DNA from: Cristatella mucedo
Lineage: Eukaryota > Bryozoa > Phylactolaemata > Cristatellidae
Direction of reading: 5' to 3'
DNA length: 64,000 nucleotides
Assembly (NCBI GenBank): GCA_009760855.2
Contig: WPIO01000155.1
Coordinates: 363,501 to 427,500 of the forward strand
The notes beneath the pieces were generated by a model. That model searched no databases. It was not told the DNA's origin and saw nothing but the letters and a program-made list of their open reading frames with translations. The translations under genes were made by a program, and so were the position numbers. Position 1 is the first letter of the stretch. Every line of letters starts with the position of its first letter. Of this stretch, positions 33,005 through 43,614 are shown one piece after another.

Positions 33005-33317
33005 CTGATAATGAAATAATACATTTGTCCGCAGCATTGACTGGTAGTATTCCGTGGCAGCAATATAAATATTGTCTTTGGTCTGATATTTTCAGCAACC
33101 TGCCATGGCTACCATCCATTGCCGAAGCATCCTATGCGGGCCTTAATTGAATTATCTGGTAATTAAAGTAATTGATTAAGCAGGACAAGGTAATATGACA
33201 TGAACGAAACCGCAAGCTCTCGAATGATTAATTTTAATTCGAAATAAATTTCACCTCATTACGTCTTCTGTTTAGTCCTTTCCCGCGCTTCATATTTTGA
33301 TGCTCGCTACACCCTCA
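33005..33317. other. No gene recognised
   Basis: AT-rich spacer, with no supported feature. Confidence 0.4.
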
Positions 33318-33452
33318 CCGGAGCCAGGATTTTCAGGTTTAGAAGGGGGCAAGAGACTCTTGACCCCCTAATGTCTGTGGAAACGTGCCGCAGAATATAG
33401 GCACTTCCCTCTGTCCATGGGGGCAATTTTCTCCTGCCCCCTGACTCCGCCA
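33318..33452. mobile_element. MITE-like element with short terminal inverted repeats
   Basis: The left end is CCGGAGCCAGG and the right end, on the opposite strand, is GGCGGAGTCAGG: imperfect inverted termini about 11-12 bp long. Inside are G-run and C-run stretches (AGAAGGGGGCAAG, TGCCCCCTGACTCC). The same terminal word occurs at 11.59 and 28.31 kb. No target duplication is clear, so the superfamily cannot be assigned. Confidence 0.4.
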
Positions 33453-33699
33453 ATGAATCTGTGCATACACGCTATGTTTATAAATTTCCTCAGCTTTCAG
33501 ATTCCTCCTAAACTTGATCCAGTTTCCGTGTTCAATTTTACTAGGTCTTTTTTCTGACAGGCGAATAAGTCTTGATGGCATCTGCACTGCCTGTATGCTC
33601 AGTATCAGGTTCATCGGAACTGTTAATACCCGTTTTAGGGGTAGCGACGCTTACTCTTGTCAGTAGAGCTTTAATTGAGAGAGTAAATCGTTATTTATT

Positions 33700-34963
33700 T
33701 GTAATATAAATAATGCAATTGTATAGCACCCACACAGGGTTGATCTCTTTCTTGGCACATTATATGTGCTGTAAAGGGAGCATGATTAAAAGTTACTGGT
33801 AAAACACATAATGTCGATAAGCAAAACATGGTTAGGATGACAGGTACTGTATTCACTCATAAATATGGTTAGATGCAGCATGCACATTGTCAGCACGCAT
33901 AGGCACACAAAGGAAAAATCGCAGGTAATCACCAAAGGCTATGGGATTTTAGCTTCTTTTTAAATGCTGTCAATTCCCTTGGTACTTTTACGACAGTCGT
34001 GAGTGAATTTCAGCCTTTGAAGACATACGATTTTGAGGTTCATATGAGATGTAGCTAAGCAGTTGCATTCTTAAAACTGGAGGCCTAGGATGCCTAGCCG
34101 ATGCTGGAGAATAGTTCTGAGAGATAGGCTGGAGTCAGAGAATGAAGAGACCTATAAGAGAGTGACATAACGTTGAAGTCGATACGCTGCTTGACGGAGT
34201 GCCAATGCAAGTCGTCTTGCCGCATTGTGATGTGGCAACTGCAACGCTAATGCCAGATACGCCTATCTGCAGAGTTTTGGACCAACTCTAAGCGCCTGAT
34301 TGCACGGGGTCGTAAGGCCAACAAGCAGTGAGTTGCAGAAGTCGAGATAAGATGTTACAAATGCATGAATCGATTTGGATCTAGTATCCTTGTCTACGTA
34401 ATCCCGAGTTTTAGCAATGGCATGCAGCTGAGACTAGGCAAATGTGGCTGTTGTAGTCTAATAAAAGGCTCACGTGTTCGTCTAATAAAAGGTCACTTTG
34501 GAACAGGAGACCTTGATTTCGTGCAGATGTACCAGGAGAGACTTGCAGCTTCGATTTTGAGCTCTAAGATTTTCTATTTCCGAGTCACGCTTGGTTTGTG
34601 CACAACCAGTAAGTTTGTTTAGTTTTAATTTAATTAGAGAAAGTTTGCTACAATCCATGTGCACATATTGGAAATACATGCAGAAAGTGAGTTGAGAGAG
34701 TTAATCTTGCTGGACGGCTAGGTGGGATCAATTCAAGTGTACAAAATTGTGTTGTCAGCATCAAAGGAAAAGCCTAGATTGTGTTTGGCGATCGCGTCGA
34801 CACGAGGGAGGCTATACACTTGATTAGAAGCGGATCAAGCATACAGCCCCGAGGCACACCATACTGCTAAGGTTCATCGGATGATCTGTGTTTGTTCACA
34901 TCAATACTCTAGAGTCTAATAATAATAATAATAACACACTTGATAAAGCACCTCCAGAGAACT

Positions 34964-35002
<39 letters not shown>

Positions 35003-35290
35003 GTCGCTTTGAATTTGCTGCACATGAAACGCGATCGGATATTTAGTGTTAGCATGCTCGATAAAAAACATGAACAACATGGTTAGGGGTGACATGCACG
35101 GAGTCTCCCACTGAGATAAAACCTGAACCATTGCAGTGATGCAGTGTTGGTGATGGCCAGGCGATATGAGAGGCGTGAGAAAAGGACTTGGTGATCAACA
35201 ATTCAAAAGCTGCCGATAGATGGAGCAGAGCAAGCAGAGATACTGAGTGAAGGGTTCTACCCATATCTATGCATTCCTATTTCTTGCTAC
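33700..35290 (-). mobile_element. Old LINE-A copy, split by a younger LINE-A insertion
   Basis: A diverged minus-strand copy: 3' end at 33700-33790, C-terminal part to about 34400, post-RT part to 34760, then RT to 34917. It resumes at 35101 through the SLSGRLQS and motif A regions to about 35280. All frames are broken. A short extra scrap of the segment after RT (TAGGCAGACTAGATAGTGGA) lies at 35308-35335. Confidence 0.85.
34918..35100 (-). mobile_element. Young 183-bp LINE-A insertion with 6-bp target duplication
   Basis: A 5'-truncated LINE-A 3' end (ATT tail, terminal hairpin, part of the 3' UTR) sits inside the older LINE-A. GAGTCT occurs at 34912-34917 and again at 35101-35106, and joining the flanks restores the LINE-A sequence exactly at that point. 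Within the hairpin, at about 34971-35001, the CTCT stem sequence has expanded into a pure (CT)n tract. Confidence 0.93.
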
Positions 35291-35345
35291 GACAACCTCG
35301 TTTAAGTAGGCAGACTAGATAGTGGAGCTTAGGTGATTGTATAGT

Positions 35346-36720
35346 AATATTCCCTTTAAAAAAGGCACATACTGCCTGCTTATCTAAGAATAATGACATG
35401 TTTTAACCAACTCTCGGTTATTGCTTCTCATTTAGCAAGGTAACTAAACAGATATCCTTGCTTAGTTCCGTTGGCTTTTATGCGAGATGACTATCAGTAT
35501 CATTCTATCAGAAGTACTTGGAGATCTATAATGTAAAAAGTCTTCGAATAGGGCAACAGATTCGTTGCTCAGATGGCGGTAAATGTCAATGATTCACTGG
35601 CTTACTTGGGGCAGCTTTCGTGATGGAAAAGATAGCACTTTCTTTCAGGCTTGTATTAAGGAATTCCAGAATCCTCCATCCATCCTCGACGGACACGAGG
35701 ACAAATACCGCTGGATAGCCTGGCAAACAAAAAGATTACTATTCATGGAAAGACGAGAATGTTAAAAAAATTGGTTCTTTATTATGCAGGTTAAGTTCTT
35801 GTTGTCGGTGCAAACATTTGGAACAACAGGACATTAAAATACATTTAATATTGTCAAACATTAAATTATTCGCAGCAAACCTAATGCAGCAGATTCAACT
35901 GCTAAGCCATTAGACCAAAGTGCGTTTTAACCACAAACTTCTCAACTGTACCACTTCCGTTGTACCGCCTCCTTTGTAGAACTTCCGTTGTTTCTAAAGT
36001 CGTCATCATGTTCGAATTGCGAAGGATCAACTCGAACTAGACTAATACTAGCAGACAATTCATTCAACGACGAAGGTGAAGGGCCATCGTACCTGAGCTT
36101 GCCTAACCGTGTGTTGCAAGGATCATTCGTGAATCTAGAAAATGTATATCATGGCACTTTGGTCACGGTCTGATATATTTCAAGAGTAAAACCACTTGAA
36201 CACTGAGGAATGTCATTGTGAAATACAAGTGCAAGCTATTTACTCACGATGAGTCACATTTTTGCTATTGCAACAGGTTTAATTAGGAAGCGCATTTAAA
36301 GCTATTAGTAAACGCTGTCGCACTATTCGCTTGATAGGAGGTTGAGTTCAGTCTATAGGAGTCTTCACAGTTTTACTCTCAAAAGTACACACCTAGACTA
36401 ACGATCAGACTAGCCAACTGCTGATCTTACGATGCATTCGTCCTGTGCTCGGCCTTTCGCCAATATGTGAGACTTTCCGCTCTGTTGTTCGCTCTCAATA
36501 AGCTGAGCAAGTTCCTCACTAACAGTTTTGTGAACCTGACTAAGTAAATGATCCTAATAAGTCTAAAATGCTACTTATTTTTGTAGAGCGCAAATTCTAC
36601 ATCTTCGAGAAAGTTATACATTTTGAAAAAACATTCCTGCAGCATTTTCAACTAAGTTACGAGCCGACGAACGTCTCTGCGTTTAATTGTGCCTGCCATT
36701 CAAGTATCTTCGAGCGCTGG
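35346..36720. other. No gene firmly recognised
   Basis: A plus-strand frame at 35988-36173 contains GPSYLSLPNRVLQGSF and ENVYHGTLVTV, faintly like a protein-kinase glycine-loop region (G-S-F...VYHGTL), but with an insertion and no further kinase motif. A frame at 35583-35765 resembles nothing known. Neither is called as a gene. Confidence 0.35.
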
Positions 36721-36850
36721 TTTGGCCCAAGGTGCTCGCTTCGACCAAAGTCTGGCCGAGGTCTCGGACTCGAGCCTCGTGGAATATGCGAAGCGTCTGA
36801 ATATAAATTAAGTTCTCTTTCGTGCGTTAGACAAATGAATTATATTTGTG
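36721..36850 (+). mobile_element. SINE-1 copy, diverged
   Basis: GTGCTCGCTTCGACCAAAGTCTGG, in two parts (GTGCTCGCTTCGACC and AAAGTCTGGCCGAGG), then GGACTCGAGCC and a tail with GAAGCGTCTGAATATAAATTAAGTTCTC. The tail stem is degraded (GTGCGTTA instead of GGCGCTA). Confidence 0.75.
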
Positions 36851-37423
36851 TAGTCAGTTTTCACCACGATCTATTTATATCGCTTCTTTAAATGCTCCTA
36901 TCTATATCAGACTCAGCCGCTCTGTCTGTAATAGGCAGCCGAAAGTTTCCTGATAATTACCTTAGCGACATCTCTTTGATAAAGATTTCCTAATTGCAGT
37001 GCAAAGACTGCCATTCATTTGATCGAGGAGTGTTTCTGCTGAGCATTCGAGTTCCGACGAAGGTGATTCGTGTGCTTGCAGGAAGGTGAACAGTATACCG
37101 ACACATTAAAAACCTTTAGAAGAGTTCATGTCGCAAACGCAAACTAATTAAAATGATACAGACAATGTCGTAAGCCTCATTTCGGTGAAACGTGTGAGCA
37201 ATAAATACAGACAATTCTCTAGTGCTCAAATTCTTGTCAAGCGCTGATGGGAAGTTTATCAGACGTTTAATGCTCGCGTATTCAGAAATGCCTTCATCCA
37301 ATTGACGTGACTTGAAGTGAAGTTCGTAAGTTCGGGGGATAGTAAACTATGCAGTGCAGCGAACGCCGCTTGCCTAGCGAACCTGCATGCAGCTTTATCA
37401 TCCGCCGCAAGCTTTTGACAGGA
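36851..37423. other. No gene recognised
   Basis: Spacer between SINE-1 and the solo LTR; no supported feature. Confidence 0.4.
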
Positions 37424-37428
37424 TGTTG

Positions 37429-37905
37429 TGTGAAGGAACACGAGGCTTGCAGCCAGCGAGCACTGGGCGGAGACCTCGCGATGGCTCTCTCAGACTGCCT
37501 ATGCAGCCACAAGCTCACTACCTGCGGATGGGCAGACGATGACTCGGCAGTCCTGACAGAATCCATGCATTGGCGGCATCTGTGGGTACATCAATCTACC
37601 ACAAACTGCCGCCAGCTGTCGGGCAGGTTCGGAACGAACAATGGCCCGACAGTGTGAAAAACAACGCATGCATGGAATATAGGGGTTGCCGGAGGAGGTA
37701 ATATATAGGGGTAAAATATAGGGGTTGCCGGAGGAGTACAACTAGAGGGGAGGGAGAGAGCCCTCGACGCCGGCAGCCGTCTAGTGCGTGTAGACTGGGC
37801 TTGGCTGGCGTTGCGTGGAATAAAGGTTTTGGTGTTGGAGCCAGCAGACTTGTTGCTCGGTCGCGCTACCCAGCCCGACGACAGGTCGTGCGGAGGGCTG
37901 TCACA
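37429..37905 (+). mobile_element. Solo LTR with perfect 5-bp target-site duplication
   Basis: A 477-bp element begins TGTGA and ends TCACA, a 5-bp perfect inverted terminus. It is flanked by TGTTG at 37424-37428 and 37906-37910. Inside, a TATA-like stretch lies near 37704-37712, a partial direct repeat of TATAGGGGTTGCCGGAGGAG at 37678-37697 and 37718-37737, and AATAAA at 37819-37824. This is the layout of U3-R-U5. No internal coding region remains, so it is a recombined solo LTR. Gypsy and BEL are the likely groups by duplication length, but the family is not identified. Confidence 0.8.
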
Positions 37906-37910
37906 TGTTG

Positions 37911-38510
37911 TAATGAAGTGGTCGTGTTTGCACTGATATGCATTATACCATTAGTGACTGCCTTTGCCTTGCATTACGTTATTAGTTATATTTTTCTAGC
38001 CAAAAATATCTCTTCTTCCCAAAAATTTTTACCACACAGTACATAGCAGAGTGTAATCCGATCTATCCAGGAAGTCGGCGCCGATCGATGCAGGAAGTCG
38101 ATCGAGGGTTAGTCCCCGAGTACGGGAGTTTGCGGTATGCAAACACAAACCGCCGACGTCACGCTCACATTTGGCTCTTTATGATATTTATAGTACTAAT
38201 ACTATGGTACAGATCAGTTTGATGGATCTCATTGCTAAAATATTAAAGGTGATGCAATATCAAACTGCCTAAGTAACTATACATTTACTGTCACAGTTGA
38301 AGTAAAAGAATTAAACTTTGCATTATTTTTTGAAAAGGGATTGTCACACTATGATCAGCTCATTATTTAGTAATTTATACAAATAAGGCGGAGATTTTTT
38401 CTGATTGGAACAGAAAAGAGAGAGTCTCACCTGGACAGTCGGTCAATGGCGGGTGAGCGTTTACTCAGTATATGCTTACATCTTTATGATCTTTATTTTC
38501 ACATTGAATG
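37911..38510. other. No gene recognised; possible 3' flank of the PA-domain gene
   Basis: AT-rich. A minus-strand AATAAA at 38492-38497 lies 14 bp after the stop of the candidate exon at 38511-38641. Confidence 0.35.
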
Positions 38511-38641
38511 CTATATATTCACAATGTCTTGCCGATAAGACACCCTAATTACTGCAATTATACTAACAGGGCCAGGAAACTGTCCTGTTGTTGCCGTGAT
38601 TGGCAGCCGGCAAGCAAACCAAATCCCACGATCTTGGACAT
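38511..38641 (-). CDS. Candidate last exon following the PA-domain exon
   Basis: After an acceptor (ATTGCTATGCAG) at 38642, the minus strand is open for 42 codons in the phase that the phase-1 donor at 39083 needs, then stops at 38511. AATAAA follows 14 bp later. The peptide (VQDRGIWFACRLPITATTGQ, then FPGPVSIIAVIRVSY...) does not clearly resemble the rest of a PA domain, and a Goliath-type protein should also have a membrane segment and a RING domain. It could be an alternative short secreted form or chance. Confidence 0.22.
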
Positions 38642-39082
38642 CTGCATAGCAATGATAAAATACGTAAAACAAAATTAGCACGTGAATACTTAAAGTAACT
38701 AAATAAAATTAATTACAATTTAAAGAGTATGCGCAGTTTGTGAATGTTTCGAGATAGTTCGAGACATTTCGAAACAATTTTTATTTTCAGGGCATCGGTG
38801 CGTGATTCCCTAAACTAAATGGCGATTAGCCGGACACATTTTTTATTAGAAAGAATTTAACATTTTGAAATAGACTGCCCACGGGAAATACTAATTGAGA
38901 ACCGTTACCGATAGCTCTTTAGAAAAGCTATTCATGCTGCAAATCTTTTGCGGTCATGAATTACAAAATGGATATGGTGATAATTTAAGGTCAATTTCTA
39001 AATGCTCTAAGTGCTGATTTCTGCATTGATTTCTGCAGCTTTTAGTTGCGGTAGGCTGCATTGCTAGCTATTATTTGCTTAC

Positions 39083-39464
39083 CTTCGTATGTCAAGGATG
39101 GCAATAACTTCTCTGGAGCATTGTTGTAGACTATGACAGCTGCTGCGTTTCTCAGGTGAACGGAGTTGTAAATTTTCTGCTCGATCTTGCAGAGTCCCCT
39201 CTTAACAATGGCTACCCAAGAAATATTATAGCTAGATAGATGGCCGTAAGAGTCGTTCCTGCAGCCATACGGATCAGTTCTAGGCAACTGAGGTTGACCA
39301 TTAGTGTTCGTAAACATGCTATTCTTTCCATATACACCTTGAATAACCATGCTGTGAATAATGTCACCACCTTGTGTTAAATCGAGCTTGAGGTCTGCCT
39401 GATCGCAATTGCATACAGTGGCTGTCACAAAAGACAGTAGGTAGAAGACCGTGACTGGAATCAT
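39083..39464 (-). CDS. First coding exon with signal peptide and PA domain (Goliath/RNF130/RNF150-like)
   Basis: ATG at 39464 opens MIPVTVFYLLSFVTATVCNC, a signal peptide (an upstream in-frame ATG at 39518 would add 18 residues and bury it). The lumenal part has RTDPYGCRNDSYG and SWVAIVKRGLCKIEQKIYNS then HLRNAAAVIVYNN, the core of the protease-associated domain in Goliath-type E3 ligases, which sort to endosomes. The exon ends with TACGAAG then GTAAGC, a strong phase-1 donor at 39082. The PA domain is incomplete, so more exons are expected at lower coordinates. No membrane or RING exon was found. Confidence 0.7.
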
Positions 39465-39786
39465 CTGAAACGAATTTCGCCCCCACTTAAACCTGACCGT
39501 ACGTAAAGTAGTATTCACAAAATAACGATCTTCTGAAGCGTGTTAATTCTCCAGGAATAACGTATTTGCAACTCAGTTGCTAATGCGCAAAGCATGCGTG
39601 AGTCATTGAGGAAATATGTCAACTGGTTCGAGAAGAAGCATGCTACAACCTTACAGAAAATGAAATGACGGCAAAGGCAAAAGCATATTTGATCACCTCG
39701 ATTTTGCATAATTATCTGCTGTAATGATTTGTCTTTTACCGACTATTGGTTGTTGCTTCTCTCGCTGTGGCACGTAAAGCAAATGA

Positions 39787-39791
<5 letters not shown>

Positions 39792-39825
<34 letters not shown>

Positions 39826-39827
39826 CA

Positions 39828-39884
<57 letters not shown>

Positions 39885-39911
39885 ATATATATATATATAT
39901 ATATATATATT
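39792..39911. repeat. Compound (CA)n-(TA)n microsatellite
   Basis: AC repeats at about 39792-39882, with GC and AAGC interruptions near 39818-39830, pass directly into (TA)n at about 39884-39911. Confidence 0.97.
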
Positions 39912-40007
39912 CAGTTCTCTTAGGATGCTATAAAAGATTTAATGTTAATATTAATCTTAGCGACAAGTAAGCAAGATTTCTCGAGTTTCTCTGCAGCCTG
40001 ATTTCTG

Positions 40008-41584
40008 AATAATAATAATAATAATAACAATAAAAATGCGCTTGATAAAGCGCCCTCAGAGAACTTAATCTCTTTCTAGGCGCTTTACATTTGCTGCATA
40101 GGGAAATGCAATTGAATGGTAAGTAAAATCATGCTTGAAAAACAAACAAGATAAATAACATGGTTAGGGGTGACATGCACAGGGTCAGCATGCAAATGTG
40201 GTTAGTGGCAGCATGCACAGTGTCAGCACGCATAAGCACGTGAAGGACGAATCACAGGACCCACTGAATGCTGTCCTAAATAGGTGTGCTTTTAAATTTC
40301 TTTTAAATGTGGTCAGGTCAGGGAATGTTCTGACGCAGGTCGGGAGGGAGTTCCAAGCTTTGTGAGCATACGAACTAAATGCACGGCCTCCAAAAAATTT
40401 GAGGTTTGTACGAGGTATTTGTAGACTGTTGGATTCCGAAAAGCGGGTGGTATGATGCTTGGCCTGATGGGGGAGTATGTCGGAGAGATAGGCTGGAGAC
40501 ATGGAATGAAGGGACCTAAAAGTGAGCGACAAAACCTTGAAGTCAATCCGTTGCTTGACTGGTAGCCAGTGCAGGTCGGCGAGAAGTGGAGTAATGTGGC
40601 ATCTGCGACGTTCACGACAGACAAGCCTAGCTGCAGAGTTTTGCACCAGCTGCAATCGCCTGATCACACATGCTGGCAGGCCAGTAAGCAATGAATTGCA
40701 GAAGTCGAGACGGGATGTCACGAATGCATGTAACAACTTGGACGTGGTATCCATATCTAAACAAGCCCGAATTTCAGCAATGTTATGAAGCTGAAAATAG
40801 GCAGATTTGACTGTGGAGCTGATATGGTCGTCTAACGAGAGGTCGCTTTGGAATATTACACCTAGATTTCGAGCTGATTCGACAGGAGATATGCTGGCAG
40901 GGCCAGGTTTGAGAGACAGTCTTTCCAATCTCTGAATCACACTGGGTTTGCCCATAACTAGTAAGTTAGTTTTGTCGTCGTTTAGTTTTAGAAATTGTGC
41001 TGCCATCCATGTGCGGATGTCATCAATGCATGCAGCAAGTGAGTTTAGAGACTTTGAGGTGCTCGAAGGCTGGGAGGGATCAAAGCAAAGGTACAACTGA
41101 GTGTCATCCGCATTGAAGTGAAAGCCTAGATCGTGCTTGGCAATCACATCAGCAAAAGGGAGAGTATAAACCGTGAAAATAACCGGACCTAGCACGGAGC
41201 CCTGAGGTACTCCATATTTCAAAGGTACTTTACATGATCTTTGTCCATTCACGTCAATACTCTGGAGTCTCCCACTAAGATAGGACCTGAACCACTGCAG
41301 AGCAGTGCCAGTGATGCCCAGGCTAGATGAGAGGCGCTCTAGAAGAACTTTGTGATCGATGGTGTCAAAAGCTGCCGAAAGATCAAGCAAAACAAGCAGA
41401 GACACTCTACCCATGTCTGCATTCCTAAGTAGGTCGTTGTATACCCTAAGCAATGCTGACTCTGTGGAGTGATTAGCTCTAAAGCCAGACTGGAACTTAC
41501 TAGCAAGGTGTGAGGTTTCGATATATGAGTTCAGCTGGTTTGCCACGACTCGTGCCAGTGTCTTTGATAGGAATGGTAGAAGAA
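40008..41584 (-). mobile_element. LINE-A copy, longest open frame, 5'-truncated
   Basis: The minus-strand element has an (ATT)n tail at 40008-40030, hairpin, 3' UTR, complete C-terminal part and RT. It is cut off before the pre-RT segment (at PFLSKTLARVV). It belongs to the PSVIQRLE subfamily, like the copy at 48.4-51 kb. Another LINE-A scrap is fused at its 5' side and a plus-strand LINE-A follows, so the two elements face head to head. Confidence 0.93.
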
Positions 41585-41726
41585 ATAATAATACTAGAAT
41601 AATACTGTATGAAGAAATGTTTGACTGGGAGCAGTTCATCTCGGCGAGAAGTAGTATTATGTTGCAACTGCGACACTCACGATAGGCAAACCTAGCCGAA
41701 GAGTTTACACCAATAACTAACATCAT
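40185..41726 (-). pseudogene. Chimeric 513-codon LINE-A frame (RT plus C-terminus), YADD changed to NADD
   Basis: Residues from about 55 on are a continuous RT and C-terminal region: FRANHSTESALLRVYNDLL, LLDLSAAFDTIDH, GVPQGSVLGPV, then [48 protein letters not shown] and the WNSLPTCVRTFPDLTTFKRN end. The first 54 or so residues come from a separate scrap of the element's own C-terminal region (FAYRECRSCNIILLLAEMN), so the apparent start is false. Motif C has Asn for the usual Tyr beside the two catalytic Asp residues. No endonuclease is present. Confidence 0.9.
41598..41725 (-). mobile_element. LINE-A C-terminal scrap
   Basis: Matches the C-terminal CRERRSCHITPLLADLHWL segment on the minus strand, diverged, lodged between two LINE-A copies of opposite orientation. 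Confidence 0.75.
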
Positions 41727-43335
41727 TAATATGTCATTAGCCTCAGGTCATGCCCTAACACCTCCCAAAAAGGCTGTATTTAGGTCACTACTCAAGAAAG
41801 CAAAATTAGACTGAGAGAACTTGAGCTACTTCCGCCCAGTCTTGCTTCTGTTGTTCTTATCAAAGACACTGGAACAAGTCGTGGCAGAAGAGTTGAACTC
41901 ACATACCGAAATTTTAAACCTTGTTAGTAAGTTCTAGTCTGGTATTAAAGCTAATCACTACACAGAGTCGGCATTGCTTCGGGGTGTATAACGATCTAAT
42001 TAGGAATGCTGACTTAGCTCAAGTTTCTCTACTTGTTTTGCTTGATCTGTCGGTAGCTTTTGGTACTATCGATCACCCAGTCCTTCTTAAGCGCCCATCA
42101 TCTTGCCTGGGCATCAGTGGCACTGCATTGCAATGGTTCAGGTCATATCTCAGTGGAAGACTTCAGAGTATTGATGTGAATAGACAAAAATCATTCAAGG
42201 AGCCATTGAAATACCGAACACCTCTGGATTCTGGGCTCGGTCTCGTTTTTTTCACGGTTTATGCTCTTCCTCAAGCCGATGCGATTTGCTAGCCACAATC
42301 TAGGCTTTCAAATCCATGTAGACGACACTCAGCTGTACCTTTGCTTCGATCTCTCCCAATCTTTGAGCAGACCAAATTTTCTGAACTCTCTTGCTGCACG
42401 CAATGATGACACCCGCACATGGATGAAATCAAACTTTCCTAAATAGAATGATGATAAAACAAAATTAATAGTTGCTGGAAAACCAAATGGGATTGCACAA
42501 TTGGAAAGGTTAACGATCACAATCGGCTTTGCCAGCATATCCCCTGTTGAATCAGCAGGAAATCTAGGTGTCCTGTTCTAAACTGATCTTTCATTAAACG
42601 ACCACATCAGCTCCACAGTCAAGTCTGCCTACTTTCAGTTACATAAAATTGCTAAAATGTGGGGTTGTTTAGACAGGGAAACCGTGTCTAAATTTTTCCA
42701 TGCATTGGTGACATCCAGTCTCGACTTCTGTAACTCACTGGTTGCTGGTCTACCGGCCCGTGCAATCAAGCGCTTACAGCTGGTGCAAAACTCTGCAGCT
42801 AGGCTTGTTTGTCGTGAGCGTCCCAGTTGCTACATCACACCACTTCTCGCTGACCAGCGCAGGCTCCCAGTCGAGAAACGCATCGAAATCCAGATTCTGT
42901 CGCTTACGTTTAGGACCATACTTATCAGATCTACTCTCCCACCAGGCTAAGCATCGTTGCTTTCGCTTTTTGGAATTTAATTGTTTACCTGTACCACGTC
43001 CGAACCTCAAATCCTTAAGATACAGTGTCATTAGTTCGTATGCACCCAAGCCTTAAACTCACATCTGCCTTGTGTCATAATATTTCCTGACTTGATCACA
43101 TTTAAAAAGAAAGTTAAAACACATCTATTTACAACAGCAAATAATTGGTTATGTGATTCTTCCTTAGTGTGCTTATGCGTGCTGACCCTATGCACGGCGC
43201 CTCTAGCCATTTTAAGGTCGTTTATTGAGCATGCTAAACATTCGATCATGCTTTCTTTACTGCAAATGTGAAGTACCTAGAAAGAGATTGAGTTGCCTAA
43301 GGGCGCAATTAAAATGCATTATCATTATTATTACT
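41727..43335 (+). mobile_element. LINE-A copy, plus strand, degenerate
   Basis: It starts in the pre-RT segment (NIINMSLASGH equivalent), then FRANHSTESALLR in a shifted frame. Motif A (LLDLSVAFGTIDHPVLL) has Gly for Asp after the Phe, and the YADD box reads VDDTQLYLC. The C-terminal frame at 42657-42950 (HALVTSSLDFCNSLVAGLPA) is followed by the 3' UTR and an ATT-rich tail at about 43310-43335. Several stops and frameshifts. Confidence 0.88.
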
Positions 43336-43614
43336 TACTTAACCTGTTTTTCAGTTTTAGTGTAAGACTTTAACTGATAAGCGACTATTCATTCTAGCAT
43401 CTTGGATATGATCGGCAGCAGAGAAAATGAGAGGAGGTCACTTGATTTCACCTGCTCTAGAATGGAATTCTCAATGAGTGCCTATATCGCAGCCTTTTAG
43501 AAAGATTCATGCTAGGCATATTTATTAGTCAATTCAGTGATCGTAGGCTGCAGAAAATCCGAGCATCGCAGGAGGAGATACCGGATCTAATGGGCTATCA
43601 GTCTTCATAGAGAG

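Noticed and set aside
35988-36173. Kinase glycine-loop-like peptide (QGSF...VYHGTL)
   Set aside because: Three extra residues disrupt the loop and no other kinase motif follows; too weak to call.
37801-38046. 81-codon frame with a hydrophobic segment
   Set aside because: It begins inside the solo LTR and runs into AT-rich flank; a chance frame.
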